This document shows positions 19,990 through 30,769 of a DNA stretch of 64,000 nt, piece after piece. Both the position numbers and the translations under genes were made by a program. The stretch comes from Closterium sp. Naga37s-1 (taxonomy: Eukaryota; Streptophyta; Zygnematophyceae; Desmidiales; Closteriaceae). The stretch spans positions 2,415,501-2,479,500 of the forward strand of contig CANJKZ010000955.1 of NCBI GenBank assembly GCA_947471745.1, written 5' to 3'. The first letter of the stretch is position 1. Every line of letters begins with the position of its first letter. The notes under the pieces were generated by a model that was not told where the DNA came from, searched no databases, and saw nothing but the letters and a program-made list of their open reading frames with translations.

Positions 19990-20900
19990 TCGCTGCCCTC
20001 TCTAGGCCCTGCGTGGCCCCTTAGCGGCCCCGTCGCCGCCCCTCACGGCCCCGCGACCGCCCCTTACGGCCCCGTCACCGCCCCTTAAGGCCCCGTCGCC
20101 GCCCCTTACGGCCCCGACGCCGCCCCTCACGGCCCCGCGACCGCCCCTTACGGCCCCGTCGCCGCCCCTCACGGCCCCGCGACCGCCCCTTACGGCCCCG
20201 TCGCCGCCCCTTAAGGCCCCGTCGCCGCCCCTTACGGCCCCGACGCCGCCCCTCATGGCCCCGCGACCGCCCCTTGCGGCCCAGTCGCCGCCCCTCACGG
20301 CCCCGCGACCGCCCCTTACGGCCCCGTCGCCGCCCCTTCAGGCCCCGTTGCCGCCCCTTACGGCCCCGTCGCCGCCCCTTACGGCCCCGTCGCCCCCCCT
20401 TTCGGCCTCGTCGCCGCCCTTCAGCGGCCCCATTGCCGCCCTTCCGCGGCCCCGTCGCCGCCCTTTCGCGGCCTCGTCGCCGCCCTTCAGCGGCCTCGTC
20501 GCCGCCCCTCAGCGGCCTCGTAGCCGCCCTTCCGCGGCCTCGTTGCCGCCCCTTGCGGCCCCGTCGCCGCCCTTCGCGGCCCTGCCGCCCTTCCTCGGCC
20601 CCTCAGCCGCCCTTCCCGGCCCCGTCGAGCAGCCGAGCCGCCGTCACCGCCGAGCCGCCGAGCCGCCCCTGCCGAGCCGCCGAGCCGCCGAGCTGCCGAG
20701 CCGCCGAGCCCCCGAGCTGCCGAGCCGCCGAGCCGCCGAGCTGCCGAGCCGCCCTGCAGCCGAGCCGCCGAGGCGCCGAGCCGCCGAGCCGCTACGCCAC
20801 CGCAGCCGCCACGCCGCAATCCCTGCCGTCGCGGCCCTGTCCCTGCCGGCCTGCCTCGGCCCGCCCCACCTGCCTGGTAAGAGCAGCGCCTCTGCCACTG
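19990..20900 (+). repeat. GC-rich minisatellite leader of Copia B
   Basis: From about 20000 to 20400 the sequence is an array of a 21-bp unit around CGGCCCCGTCGCCGCCCCTTA (units differ at one to three bases). It passes into related Phe/Arg-codon-like units to 20640 and then into CGAGCCGCCGAGC units to about 20800. It lies between the primer site and the gag ATG. Several frames on both strands stay open through it by composition, but none is a gene. Confidence 0.85.
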
Positions 20901-20943
20901 CACTGCCCTACCCCACTGCTCTCTCTGCCAGTCTACTGCTGTC

Positions 20944-23900
20944 ATGGCCACCCCCAGTGTTCTCTCCTTTGACGCTGAGGGTCGGGCTGTTGACTTTGAG
21001 GTCTGGGTAGATGATCTGCAGCTTTTCCTACAGTGCGATAGGGCAGACGGTCTCTCTCTGTTTGACCTCACCTCTGGTGCCTCTCCTGCCCCTGCTGCTG
21101 ATGCTGACGCCACTGTTTGCTCACAGTGGACCACGCGCGATGCTGCTGCTCGCCTTGCTGTGCGCCGCCACTTACCGACCGCTGAGCGCGCGCATTTTAG
21201 TCAGTACAAGAGTGCTAAGACCTTGTACGACGCTGTCGTTGCACGCTACTCTTCCCCTGCCACTGCTGCCCTTAGCCGCCTCATACTGCCGTACCTCTTC
21301 CCTGACCTCGCCGCTTTTCCCACAGTCGCTGACCTCATTACGCACCTTCGCACTAGTGACATTCGCTACCGCGCTGCGCTTCCTGCTGAGTTCTGCGCCA
21401 GGAACCCCCCCCCTATGTACATCACCCTCTACTACATAGTCACCCGGCTCCCTGACACCCTTCGCTCGGTCAGGGACCACTTCCTCTCTGTTTGCCCCAC
21501 CACCCTCACCGTTGACCTCCTCGAGGAGCGCCTCCTAGCAGCAGAAAAGAGTATAGTCGCTGTAGGAGCCTCTCGTGGTGACCCTCGTACCCCTGTCTTT
21601 GAGGGGTGCTCCCCCTCCCCCCTCTTGCCCTCTGTTGCCTCTGCTGCTGCGGCCGACCTCGTTGGTCTTGAGTCGGTCGGCGCGGCGTCTGCCCCTAGCG
21701 GGAGACGCCGCTCAAGCAAGGGCAAGGGGGGCAAGGGCGCTGGAGGAGCTGGCGGGGGCGGTGGAGGCGGCGGTGGAGGCGGCGGAGGGGGTGGGGGTGG
21801 CGGTGGGAGTGGTGGCGGGAGTGGGGGCACTAGTGGCGGCAGTGGAGGCGGAGGAGGCGGCGGCGGTGGCGGTGCGAGCGGAGGTGGTGGAGGTGGAGGC
21901 GGTGGTGGAGGTAGCGGCGGCGGAGGTGGAGCTGGTCGGGGCGGCTCTTCGCAGAGGGTCGGCTCCGGTGGTGGTCAGCGCCAGCAGCAGCAGCAGCAGC
22001 GCACTAGTGAGACCCCTTCCCCCCAGCAGCTTCGTGAGTGGTACACTGCTTGTCAGCGGGGTTGGGGTGCTGGCCCCTGTACCTACGTTCTACGTACAGG
22101 CGACCGCACGGGTGAGCAGTGTGGGGGTCCGCACTCCACCCAGCGCTGCTTCGGCCGCCTGACGGACGCTTGGCGTCACCAGTTCCCCGCCGCTACTGAG
22201 ATCCCTCGCTGGGGCGAGCTGTTTAGGGCGGGTGTTGCGATCTTTGATCTTGATTATGATGCTATTCTTGCTGCAATGTATGCTGTGACTATTAGTGATG
22301 AGAGTGACTGTTACCGGTGTTTTCCGCCTGACCCGGGCATTGAGGCTGCTGCTCTAGGTGCTGGTGAGGCTGCTGCTCTAGGTGCTAGTGCGTCTGCTGC
22401 CCCAGGTGCTGGTGAGTCTGCGCTCTCAGGTACCGCGTCGGCTCCGGCCACCCACACCTTCACCCTTGACTCGGGTGCTTCCCGCTCCTTCTTTCGAGAC
22501 CGCACCATGCTTACGCCACTTAGTTGGCCAGTGGCAGTCTCCCTGGCAGACCCCTCTGGGGGTCCTGTCCTTGCCCACTTCTCCACAGTTTTACCGTGTC
22601 CGGCGGCCCCTTCTGGCACCCTGTCGGGTCTTTACCTCCCCTCGTTCTCTACGAACTTGGTGAGTGGTGCTGACCTCCAGGATGGAGGGGTTCACCAGTT
22701 CACTCCTGCGAGTCAGCGAGTGACCCACTGTACCTGTGCTCGGACGGGCCGTCACTTGGCCACGTTTACCCGTCAGCCGGGGTCGAGCCTGTACACACTG
22801 ACTACTGAGTCTCCTCCGGTCGCTGAGTCTGCTCAGGTAGCCGCGTCGGGTCAGGTGTTTGCTGCGGCGTCCAGGTCTGGTCCTGAGTCTGCCCCCTGCT
22901 CGTGTCGTCTCCTGTCTCACCAGACTCTCCTCTGGCACCACCGCCTTGGTCACCCCTCCCTGCCTCGTCTTCGAGGCATGGCCTCCCGTGTCCTTGTCTC
23001 TGGTCTCCCCCAGTCCCTCCCTCCCCTTCCTCCGGGGCCTGCCCCCACCTGCGTTCCCTGCGTCGAGGGGCGGCAGCGCGCTGCTCCTCACTCCTCCGAG
23101 TTTCCTCCGACAGAGGCTCCGCTGCAGACGCTTCACATGGACGTGTGGGGCCCAGCCCGCGTCCGTGGACAGGGTCACGAGCGTTACTTCCTGCTGGTGG
23201 TTGACGACTACTCGCGTTACACCGCAGTCTTCCCCTTCCGCAGCAAGGGTGAGGTCACTGAGGTGTTGATCGCCTGGATCCGCGCAGCTCGTCTCCAGCT
23301 CAGAGAGAGTTTCGGCTCGGACTTTCCTGTTCTGCGTCTGCACTCTGACAGAGGCGGAGAGTTCTCCTCTGACCTTCTGCGAGCCTTCTGTCGTGCACGA
23401 GGCATTCGCCAGACCTTCACGCTTCCGGACTCTCCGCAGCAAAATGGGATTGCTGAGCGCCGCATTGGCATGGTCATGGACGTCGCTCGTACGTCCATGG
23501 TCCATGCGGCTGCCCCCCATTTTCTGTGGCCGTTTGCGGTTCGGTACGCGGCGCATCAGATCAACCTTTAGCCCCGGGTCTCCATGCCGGAGACCTCCCC
23601 TGCTTTGCTGTGGACGGGGAAGGTTGGCGATGCGTCTGCGTTCCGTGTCTGGGGATCTCGGGCGTTTGTCCGCGACTTGTCTGCGGACAAGCTGTCCCCT
23701 CGTGCTGTTCCCTGCGTCTTCCTTGGCTTCCCCCCTGACGCGCCGGGCTGGCAGTTCTACCACCCCACCTCGCGTCGTGTTCTGTCCTCCCAGGACGTCA
23801 CCTTTGACGAGTCGGTTCCCTACTACCGTCTCTTCCCCTACCGCACTGCGTCCCTCCCCCCCCCCGCCGCTCTTCCTTACGCCAGGTCCCCCTCCGGTAG

Positions 23901-26900
23901 ACCCCCTCCCCCCTCAGGGTCCTGCCCCATTAGGTGTGTCTCAGGTAGACGCAGTCGACCCTGTCGAGGTAGCTTTTGACTCTCGTGCTGCTAGGGGTGC
24001 TGAGCCTGCGGGTGCTGGGTCTGGGGGTGCTGAGCCTGGGGGTGCTGACTCTGGGGGTGCTGAGCCTGGGGGTGCTACGCCTGGGGGTGCTGCGTCTTGG
24101 GGTGCTGAGCCTGGGGGTGCTGCGTCTGGGGGTGCGGAGTCTGAGGGTACTGGACCTGCTCGCGTGGCGTCTAACGGTGCTGGGCCTGGAGGTTCTTCGG
24201 GTGCTTCGTCCCGGCGGGAGCTACTCTCTCCACAGGAGCTGCGTGAGTGGTTTGCCCGGCGCTGGAGGCGAGCTGCTGGAGCTGGAGGTGCTGCGGGTGC
24301 TGGAGGTTCTGCTGCTACTGAGGGTGCTGGAGCTGGACCCGCTGCGTCTTCTGGTGGTCCGGCTGGAGCTGGAGCTGCTGGGGGTGGTGGCGCTGAGGGT
24401 GCCTCTGGTGCTGGTGCCTCTGAGGGTACTGGAGTTGGCGCTGCTGGAGCTGGGGGTGTTGGCGCTGGTGGTTCTGCTGGCGCTGGTGCTTCTGAGGGTG
24501 CTGGAGTTAGCGCTGTTGGAGCTGGAGGTACTGCTGGCGCTGGTGCTGCCGCTGGGGGTACTAGTGCTGTCCCTGCTGGTTCTGGAGGCGCTGCGCGGCC
24601 GAGGCCGTACTTCGTTCCGCTCCTTGAGCAGGTTCTTGGTCTCCCGCCCTCTACTGGTCCTGCTCCTCCCTTAGAGGGTCCACAGCCTGTCCAGTCGCGG
24701 TCACAGTTACAGCCCGCCTCCCCCCTACCTGCTCCTTCTCCCTACACTGGTCCTACTGGAGGTCTTGCTGAGCGTCGTGAGCCTGCGTCTCGTCCTGCGT
24801 CGCCTGTCCGTGCTGCTCGCACTAGTGGTCGTGGTTCGCGTCAGCGTCCTCCCCCTGTTCCCGGCACGCACCAGATGTCTCTGCGTCCCTCCACTGCTCC
24901 GCTGCGTGCCCCTTTGCCTTCTCCTCCTGCGTCCTCTCTTCCTGTTGTTGCTGACCCGGAGTCGGACTCCCTTCGTGCTGCCAGTCCTGCTGTCACGCGT
25001 CTCCTTGCTACTGTCGTCACTGACCCTTCCTTTGAGTTCGCTGCTGCGTCTGCCTTAGTTTCTGAGCTTGTCGACTTCGCTGCTCGCTGTCGCCTAGACT
25101 ACGCTGCTAGTCTTGTCGCTGAGTCTGAGTCTGTCTGTCCTCCGTCCGTCGGGGGTGAGTGTGCCCTTGGCACGGACGTCCTTGAGGACAGGCAGGAGGA
25201 GTTCCAGTGCTTTGCTGCTGCTTCACCTCATCTCGTGTCCATGCTGCTTGCCCCTGCGGGAGACCCGGATGCACCAGACATCCCGACTCCGCGCTCTTAC
25301 GCGGAGGCGATAGAGGGTCCCTACTCCTCTCAGTGGCAGGCAGCCATGGACGCAGAGATGGCTTCCTGGAAGTCCACAGGCACCTACGTCGACGAGGTTC
25401 CCCCACCTGGGGCGAACATCGTCAGTGGCATGTGGATCTTCAGGGTGAAGCGGCCCCTGGGTTCTCCGCCTGTCTTCAAGGCGCGATACGTGGCTCGAGG
25501 CTTCAGTCAGCGGCAGGGAGTTGACTACTTTCAGACCTTTTCTCCCACCCCGAAGATGACCACTCTTCGGGTTCTGCTGCATATAGCTGCTCAGCGCGAC
25601 TATGAGCTTCACTCTCTTGACTTCAGCACTGCTTTCTTGCAGGGCAGCCTGCACGAGGAGATCTGGCTACGCCGCCCACCTGGCTTCACTGGGTCTTTTC
25701 CTCCTGGTACCCAGTGGAGCCTCCGGCGGCCAGTCTACGGTCTCCGCCAGGCACCTCGTGAGTGGCACGACACACTGAGGACTACACTTGCGGCTCTTGG
25801 GTTTGCTCCTTCTACTGCCGACCCGTCGCTGTTTCTGCGCACCGACGCTTCTTTGTCGCCGTTCTACATCCTCGTGTACGTCGACGACTTGGTCTTTGCC
25901 ACAGCTGACACTGCTGGACTCGCCCACGTGAAGTCCGAGCTGCAGAAGAGACACACGTGCACAGACCTGGGTGAACTGCGCAGCTACCTTGGCTTGCAGA
26001 TCACCCGGGACAGAGCACAGCGCACCATTACCCTGACTCAGTCACACATGGTGCAGCAGGCCCTTCAGCGCTCCTCGCCTCAGGCCACTCCTCTGTCTAC
26101 TCGCCACTCGCTCTCAGCTCTGCCTTCGGATGAGTCCGTAGAGTCGAGTGGCCCGTACCCAGAGCTTGTTGGCTGCCTCATGTACCTGATGACCTGCACT
26201 CGACCTGACCTTGCATACCCTCTTAGCATTCTGGCACGCTATGTTGCTCCTGGGAGACACAGACCAGAGCACATGGCTGCAGCGAAGAGGGTGTTGCGCT
26301 ACTTGTGCAGTACGTCGGGCATGGGGCTTGTGCTTGGAGGGCGGAGTCCAGTGGTCCTCACTGGTCACGCAGACGCTTCTTGGGCTGACGACCAGGCTAC
26401 GCAGCGGTCGTCACAGGGTTACACCTTCAGCCTTGGTTCCGGCTCTGTTTCGTGGCGGTCTACCCGCTCGTCTTCTGTTCTCGGCTCCAGTTGTGAGGCT
26501 GAGATCTACGCAGGGGCCATGGCTGCACAGGAGCTACGCTGGCTCACCTACCTGCTGACTGACCTAGGAGAGCCGCCTCGTTCTCCTCCAGTTCTGTACG
26601 TAGACAACAAGGCTATGCTGGCCTTGTGTCGGGAGCACAGACTGGAGCACAGAACGAAGCACATCGCTCTTCGCTACTTCCTTGCTCGTGAGTTGCAGCA
26701 GCGAGGTCAGCTGCGCCTTGCGTACGTGGCCTCTGAGGCCAATACTGCTGATATCTTCACCAAGGCACTTGCGCCTTGTGACCATCAGCGCTTCTGTACT
26801 CTGTTAGGTCTTGTATCTACCTTGCCTCGCTCACTTCTTGACCTTGCTTGTACTGTTACATATATATATACCTGCTCTTGCTTGTTTAGCGTTATATATA

Positions 26901-26923
26901 TGTGTGTGTACTCATGCATGTGA
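20944..26923 (+). pseudogene. Copia B gag-pol
   Basis: Gag opens MATPSVLSFDAEGRAVDFEV and continues to a Gly-rich block (21730-21950). A Cys/His module of form C-x13-C-x3-H-x4-C lies at about 22077-22150. Protease has LDSGASRSFFRD (22463). The integrase zinc module has WHHRLGHPSL (22930) and the core has MDVWGPARV, HSDRGGEF and NGIAERRIG (23135-23470). A linker with pentapeptide repeats runs about 23985-24600. RT has YVDDLVFATAD (25877) and RNase H has GHADASWADD, CEAEIYAGAMAAQEL and YVDNKAML (26361-26620). About two breaks make it non-functional as read. All expected Copia domains are present and in order. Confidence 0.9.
23985..24200 (+). repeat. 15-bp tandem repeats in the Copia B linker
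   Basis: Units around GCTGAGCCTGGGGGT, reading G-A-E-P-G in the pol frame, are repeated about a dozen times between integrase and RT. The same block occurs in D, E, H and I with different copy numbers. Confidence 0.9.
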
Positions 26924-27055
26924 ACTGGCCTTGTGGCCTTGAACTTGTGCTCAGAATGTGTGGTGACGTTGTGATCCACCCTGAGCTTGCTTTGTCTTGC
27001 TTTGCTTGACTGGTCTTGTGACCCCTTGTTCTCCCCCACTTTGCCTATGGGGGTG

Positions 27056-27185
27056 TGTCAAACTTATATGATCTAGCATGTGTAGGCTGTAGCGGGTTAG
27101 ATACTAAGGGGTACACAATTCTAGGCTTTCACATTTGTATCACTTTCATTCCTTAGTCATTCCATTTCTCGTTCTAAGTTTCTCA
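27056..27185 (+). repeat. 3' LTR of Copia B
   Basis: 130 bp, one difference from 19737-19866. It is preceded by the polypurine hairpin CCCCCACTTTGCCTATGG... at about 27034-27055 and followed by AGTAC. Confidence 0.92.
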
Positions 27186-27190
27186 AGTAC

Positions 27191-27280
27191 AACCCAACTA
27201 GGGTTTCCTATATGTATCTCAACTGCTGCTAGTGCAAACCCTCTCTTTCTGCTTCTAAAATTTTCCTCGTAAATGTGACA
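27191..27280 (+). repeat. 3' LTR of element S, right part
   Basis: 90 bp matching the end of 18501-18643, resuming after the AGTAC duplication made by Copia B. Sequence of Copia A resumes at 27281. Confidence 0.9.
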
Positions 27281-27451
27281 GTTGCCTCATTTTTCGCAGC
27301 CAAGTTGGCGTGCCTTTCGGCCGTCAGATTCGTTTGGCCTCCGGGTCCTCCGACCATCTTGGCTTTAAAGTGTGTGCCGCTCGCTAGATCTTGGTTCACC
27401 GAATTTCACTGAAGTGAAGTTGTGAAGAATCCCTAAATAGCACTCATACCA
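27281..27451 (-). other. Leader and degraded primer site of Copia A
   Basis: Minus-strand leader between the Copia A LTR and its gag. The primer site is TGGTATGAGTGC at 27440-27451, two changes from the tRNA-Met complement, directly next to the LTR end. Confidence 0.75.
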
Positions 27452-27829
27452 TGTTACAATCCCAAATGGGACTTAGCGAAGGATCGCTTCAGGGTTGATC
27501 GCAGTAGTGTTTCAGCGGAAGTGTTGACCTCAGGTCAGAGTAAATGTAAATGATTCAGATGATAATAGCATGCATACATCGAGTTTATATAGGAAATACA
27601 AAGGAATGCGAAACGACCTAGACTAGCCATGAACTCTAAGAAATACATTCCCTCATTACAACGAATTCAAACCGTGCGGCGCGGGAACCCGTTTCAAATC
27701 CGTTGTAGCTCTTTTCATTTCAAATGCTTTTGCCTGCATCAGTCCTGGTCAAGCGGTTGATAGTGTCGCTTTGACTCTTTTGACTCCTCGACTTCGTACT
27801 CGGTAGAGTCTTCCGAGAGCAATGTAGCA
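27452..27829 (-). repeat. 5' LTR of Copia A
   Basis: On the minus strand it runs TGCTACATTGCTC...GGGATTGTAACA, 378 bp. The inner end is fixed by the primer site and the outer end by the return of recognisable sequence of a different Copia at 27830. The partner LTR is not in the window. Confidence 0.75.
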
Positions 27830-29823
27830 CGCCAGGATGCTGAGAGGGTACGCGATGCCTGGTCGAGTGCACGTCATCAAGTACATGAGGCAACCCACAA
27901 TATCTGGATACAGACCACTCGGCTCTACAAACTCGTCCGAAGGTGGAGCTTAGAGCGAGTGGCTCGTTGCAGAGGAGTGGACTGTGGCGAGCAGAACTGA
28001 AAGCGGAAGCGCTGAAGGACCTGCTGCACCATGTGCGACTAAGTCAGAGTGATGGTGCGATCTGCTCTGTCCGGGGTGGCAGCGAGACGAGGTACAGTAG
28101 TCGCAAGGCACTCCAACTCAAACTGCATGTCCTCAAGAACGTCATAACCAAGGGCAAGCCCACCCCCGACGGATAGAGGACAGGCAGAGTCAGAGTCAGA
28201 AACGAGACTTGCAGTGTAGTCAAGGCGACACGCAGCGTCTAAGTCAACGAGCTCAATGGCCAAAGCAGACGCATCAGCAGACTCAAACGTAGGGTGTGTG
28301 ACAAGTGTGGCTAATAGACAAATGACAGTCGGACTAGCAGCACGAGCAAGGTCAGACTTTGGGTTAGGAACGTGGGGAGGGAGGACTCAGGAGACAACGG
28401 AAGAACCGGACGCTGTGCAACAGGAAGGACGACGTGCCATAGTGTGCTCATTGGGAACAGGAGGAGGGTGAACACGGCGAGCACGAGAAGCACTAGCACG
28501 AATAGGCGAGGTAGTGGGAGAGAAAGCACGAGACTCAGTCTCTAGATGCTCGATCAAGGATTTGGGCAACGGGGAGTAGCGTGAAGGAGCAGGTAGAGGG
28601 GAGTCAGTAGGCTACGGCGCGTGAGATGGGTCAAGCGGTGGAAGCAGAAAAGGAGGAGTAGTACCAGCGACAAGGAACTCAGTAGCCGCAGGTGGGAGAC
28701 TGAGAAGGTGGCGTAGCGCGGACGGCTGCTGCTCACCAGAACCTCCAGTACCGCCAGCTCGAGTACCTCTAGCACCTCCAGCGGCAGCACCTCCAGTACC
28801 AGAACCTCCAGCACCACCAGCACCTCCAGCGGTACTACCTCTAGCACCGCCAGCTCCAAAACCTCCAACAACTTCAGCGGTAATCCCTCTAGTACCAGAA
28901 CCTCCAGCACCGCCATCTCTATCACCTCCAGCGCCAGCAACGACAGTACCTCCAACACCAGAGCCTCCAACACCACCAGCTCCAGTATACCCAGAACCAG
29001 CACCCCCAATAGTAACACCCCAAGTACCAGCACCTGAGTCCACCGCGTCAGGCTATAGAGGCGGCGAACACGGCTGAGATCGGAAACCAAGAGGAGCCTC
29101 TAAGCGTGGGGAACGGCAAGAGACCGGCGTGTCGTCAGCAACAGGGTCACCTCGCTCAGCCGGGCCGGAGGGGCCCAAAGAGAGGGAGCAGGACGTGAAG
29201 GGGGGGAAGGATCTACCGTAGGTTTACAATGAACCAAGAAAAGAGGGGGGGGGGGGCACCGGGAAACTGTGGTGGCGGAAGAGCCGGTAGAAGGAGACTC
29301 ACTCGTCGAAAGTGACGTCTGAGATAACAGGATGCGACGCGTGGCCGGGTGGTAAAACTGACAAGGCAGGGCGTTGGTGGGAAAGCTAAGGAAGACGCAG
29401 CGAAGAGTGCCAGGAGAGAGCTTGCCCGCGAGAGGATCGCGGACGAGGTTAAAAGAATCCCAGACCCGGAACTCCGACGCATCACCAACCTCCCCCGTCC
29501 AGAGTAGGGTAGGCAAGGTCTCCTGCTTGGAGACACGGGGCCAAAGGTTAAGGGCCACAAACGGCAAACGGCCACAGAAAATGGGGAGTAGCCGCATGGA
29601 TCATAGGGGTGCGACCAACCTCCATGATCAAGCCAATGTGGCCCTCAGAAATCCTATTCTGTTGTGGAGAGGCCGGAAGCGTGAACGAATGGGTGATGCC
29701 TTTCTTAGGACAAAATTCCTCAAGAAGACGGGAGGAAGACTCACCGCCGCGGTCGGAGTGCAGACGGAGCAGAGGGAGGTCTTGTCGGAACTGTGTGCTT
29801 AGTTGGCTACGAACATCACGGAA

Positions 29824-30204
29824 TTAAAGCCCACAGCCCAAGTTCAACCTTACTAAGGTTGACCATTGGGTGGTGGGGGAGGTGGAGACAGAAAAGTCGA
29901 GGTGCTGGGAGGGTGGGTGAAGTTGGTTTCGCCCAGATTTTCGCCACGCTTTGTTTTTTCTTGCTGACTCAGCAAACACTAGGGGCCAGCTCGCGTTCAG
30001 GTGCGAGAGTCCCATGTTGCACAGATAGTAATATTGAAAGTTTCCCGCTGCTCACGTTTCGCGAACCTAGTGCAAGTGCGCTGGCCAATCAAATATCTTC
30101 TCACATTTTGAACCCTAATTTGCACAAGAAAAAAACATAGCAACGCAAGATCAAGATTAGTAAGGTTGACCGGTGCGATCCGCAACTTGGGCCGCGGGCT
30201 TTAA
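29824..30204. mobile_element. 381-bp MITE (TTAA-ended DNA transposon derivative)
   Basis: The ends are inverted repeats. The left end is TTAAAGCCCACAGCCCAAGT and the right end, read on the minus strand, is TTAAAGCCCGCGGCCCAAGT (two differences in 21 bp). A second inverted motif CAACCTTACTAA lies just inside both ends (about 29845 and about 30155-30170). The interior is A/T-richer than its surroundings, has no open frame of note, and sits in the integrase of Copia remnant F, whose similarity to its relatives resumes on both sides. TTAA at both edges could be the target duplication (piggyBac-like, 17-bp termini), or TTA/TAA a PIF/Harbinger-type site. The superfamily is not settled. Confidence 0.75.
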
Positions 30205-30459
30205 GGGATCAAATCAGTGCGGACGTCGCCCGTACGCCATAAGGGAAACACCGTGGTGTAGCGCGAGAAGTCATCAACGACCAGCGGGAACTAGCGCTCT
30301 CGGTCTGGCCCAAGGACGGGGGCAGCGCCCCACATATCTATGTGCAGCGCCAGTAGATAAGCAGTGGTCGGAGGAAACGAGGAGTGAGGAGCAGCGCGCT
30401 GCCGCCCCTCGACGTAAGAGCGGGGGAAGGTCGGCGGCACAAGCGACCGAGGGAGTGGG

Positions 30460-30568
30460 TGTCAAGAATGAAAGTGTTAGTTCATTGATGTGGGTTGGGG
30501 TACATATAACAAACCCTAACATCTGTACCCCCTAAGACAAACCTCACTACAGGCTACAACATTTGACA
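30460..30568 (-). repeat. 3' LTR of Copia C
   Basis: 109 bp. On the minus strand it runs TGTCAAATGTTGTAGCC...CATTCTTGACA. A polypurine-type tract with CTATGGGGGTG on the minus strand precedes it (30569-30595). It contains TTAGGGTTT, a telo-box-like motif. Confidence 0.9.
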
Positions 30569-30769
30569 CACCCCCATAGCCTAAGTGAGGAGTGTCAAGC
30601 AAAACCAAAAGTGTACGGTCACAAGACCAGTCACAAAGAAACAAAGCTCAGGGTGGATCACAACGTCACCACACACTCTGAGCACAAGCAACAGGGGCCA
30701 CAAGGCCAGTTTGAGAGTTCACAAGTGTGTATAGCAAGAGTACAAGCAAAGCAAATAGTAGACTCAAGC

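Larger units (their letters stand above)
19737..27185 (+). mobile_element. Ty1/Copia element B, short-LTR family, nearly whole
   Basis: 7449 bp with 130-bp LTRs differing at one position (0.8%), and AGTAC duplications at 19732-19736 and 27186-27190 inside the LTR of S. The layout is LTR, primer site, 1-kb GC-rich leader, gag-pol, A/T-rich 3' UTR, polypurine hairpin, LTR. The coding part has about two breaks. It is young, and related to C, D, E, H and I. Confidence 0.92.
18501..27280 (+). mobile_element. Non-autonomous small LTR element S (about 1.3 kb of own sequence), split by Copia B
   Basis: Two 143-bp LTRs (18501-18643; 19684-19736 plus 27191-27280) flank a 1040-bp interior with a perfect primer site but no gag or pol. 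The flanking five bases are CTTGC and GTTGC, one mismatch apart. LTRs differ at about four of 143 positions (2.8%). Its primer site, polypurine hairpin and GC-rich leader resemble those of the coding Copia copies nearby, so it is probably moved by their proteins (a TRIM/LARD-like parasite). It sits in the leader of Copia A. Confidence 0.85.
13331..27829 (-). mobile_element. Old Ty1/Copia element A, decayed, 3' end missing
   Basis: Minus-strand Copia remnant. A single 5' LTR lies at 27452-27829, followed by a degraded primer site and leader (27281-27451), then, beyond the nested S and B elements (18501-27280), gag (about 17700-18464), protease, integrase and part of RT (13331-14300). RNase H and the 3' LTR are missing at the fusion with the Gypsy element. 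Many breaks are present; it is clearly older than everything nested in it. Its LTR and Gag are unrelated to the short-LTR family around it. Confidence 0.8.

Noticed and set aside
20255-21010. Long Pro/Ala/Arg-rich frames in the GC-rich leaders (also 18638-19295, 36846-37157, 37775-38266, 53098-53859)
   Set aside because: Products of GC-rich minisatellites with no stop codons. They lack domains, and unit sequence differs between otherwise related elements.
22591-23763. 390-residue minus-strand frame opposite Copia B integrase
   Set aside because: Antisense shadow of the integrase region; the same artefact appears opposite D and I.
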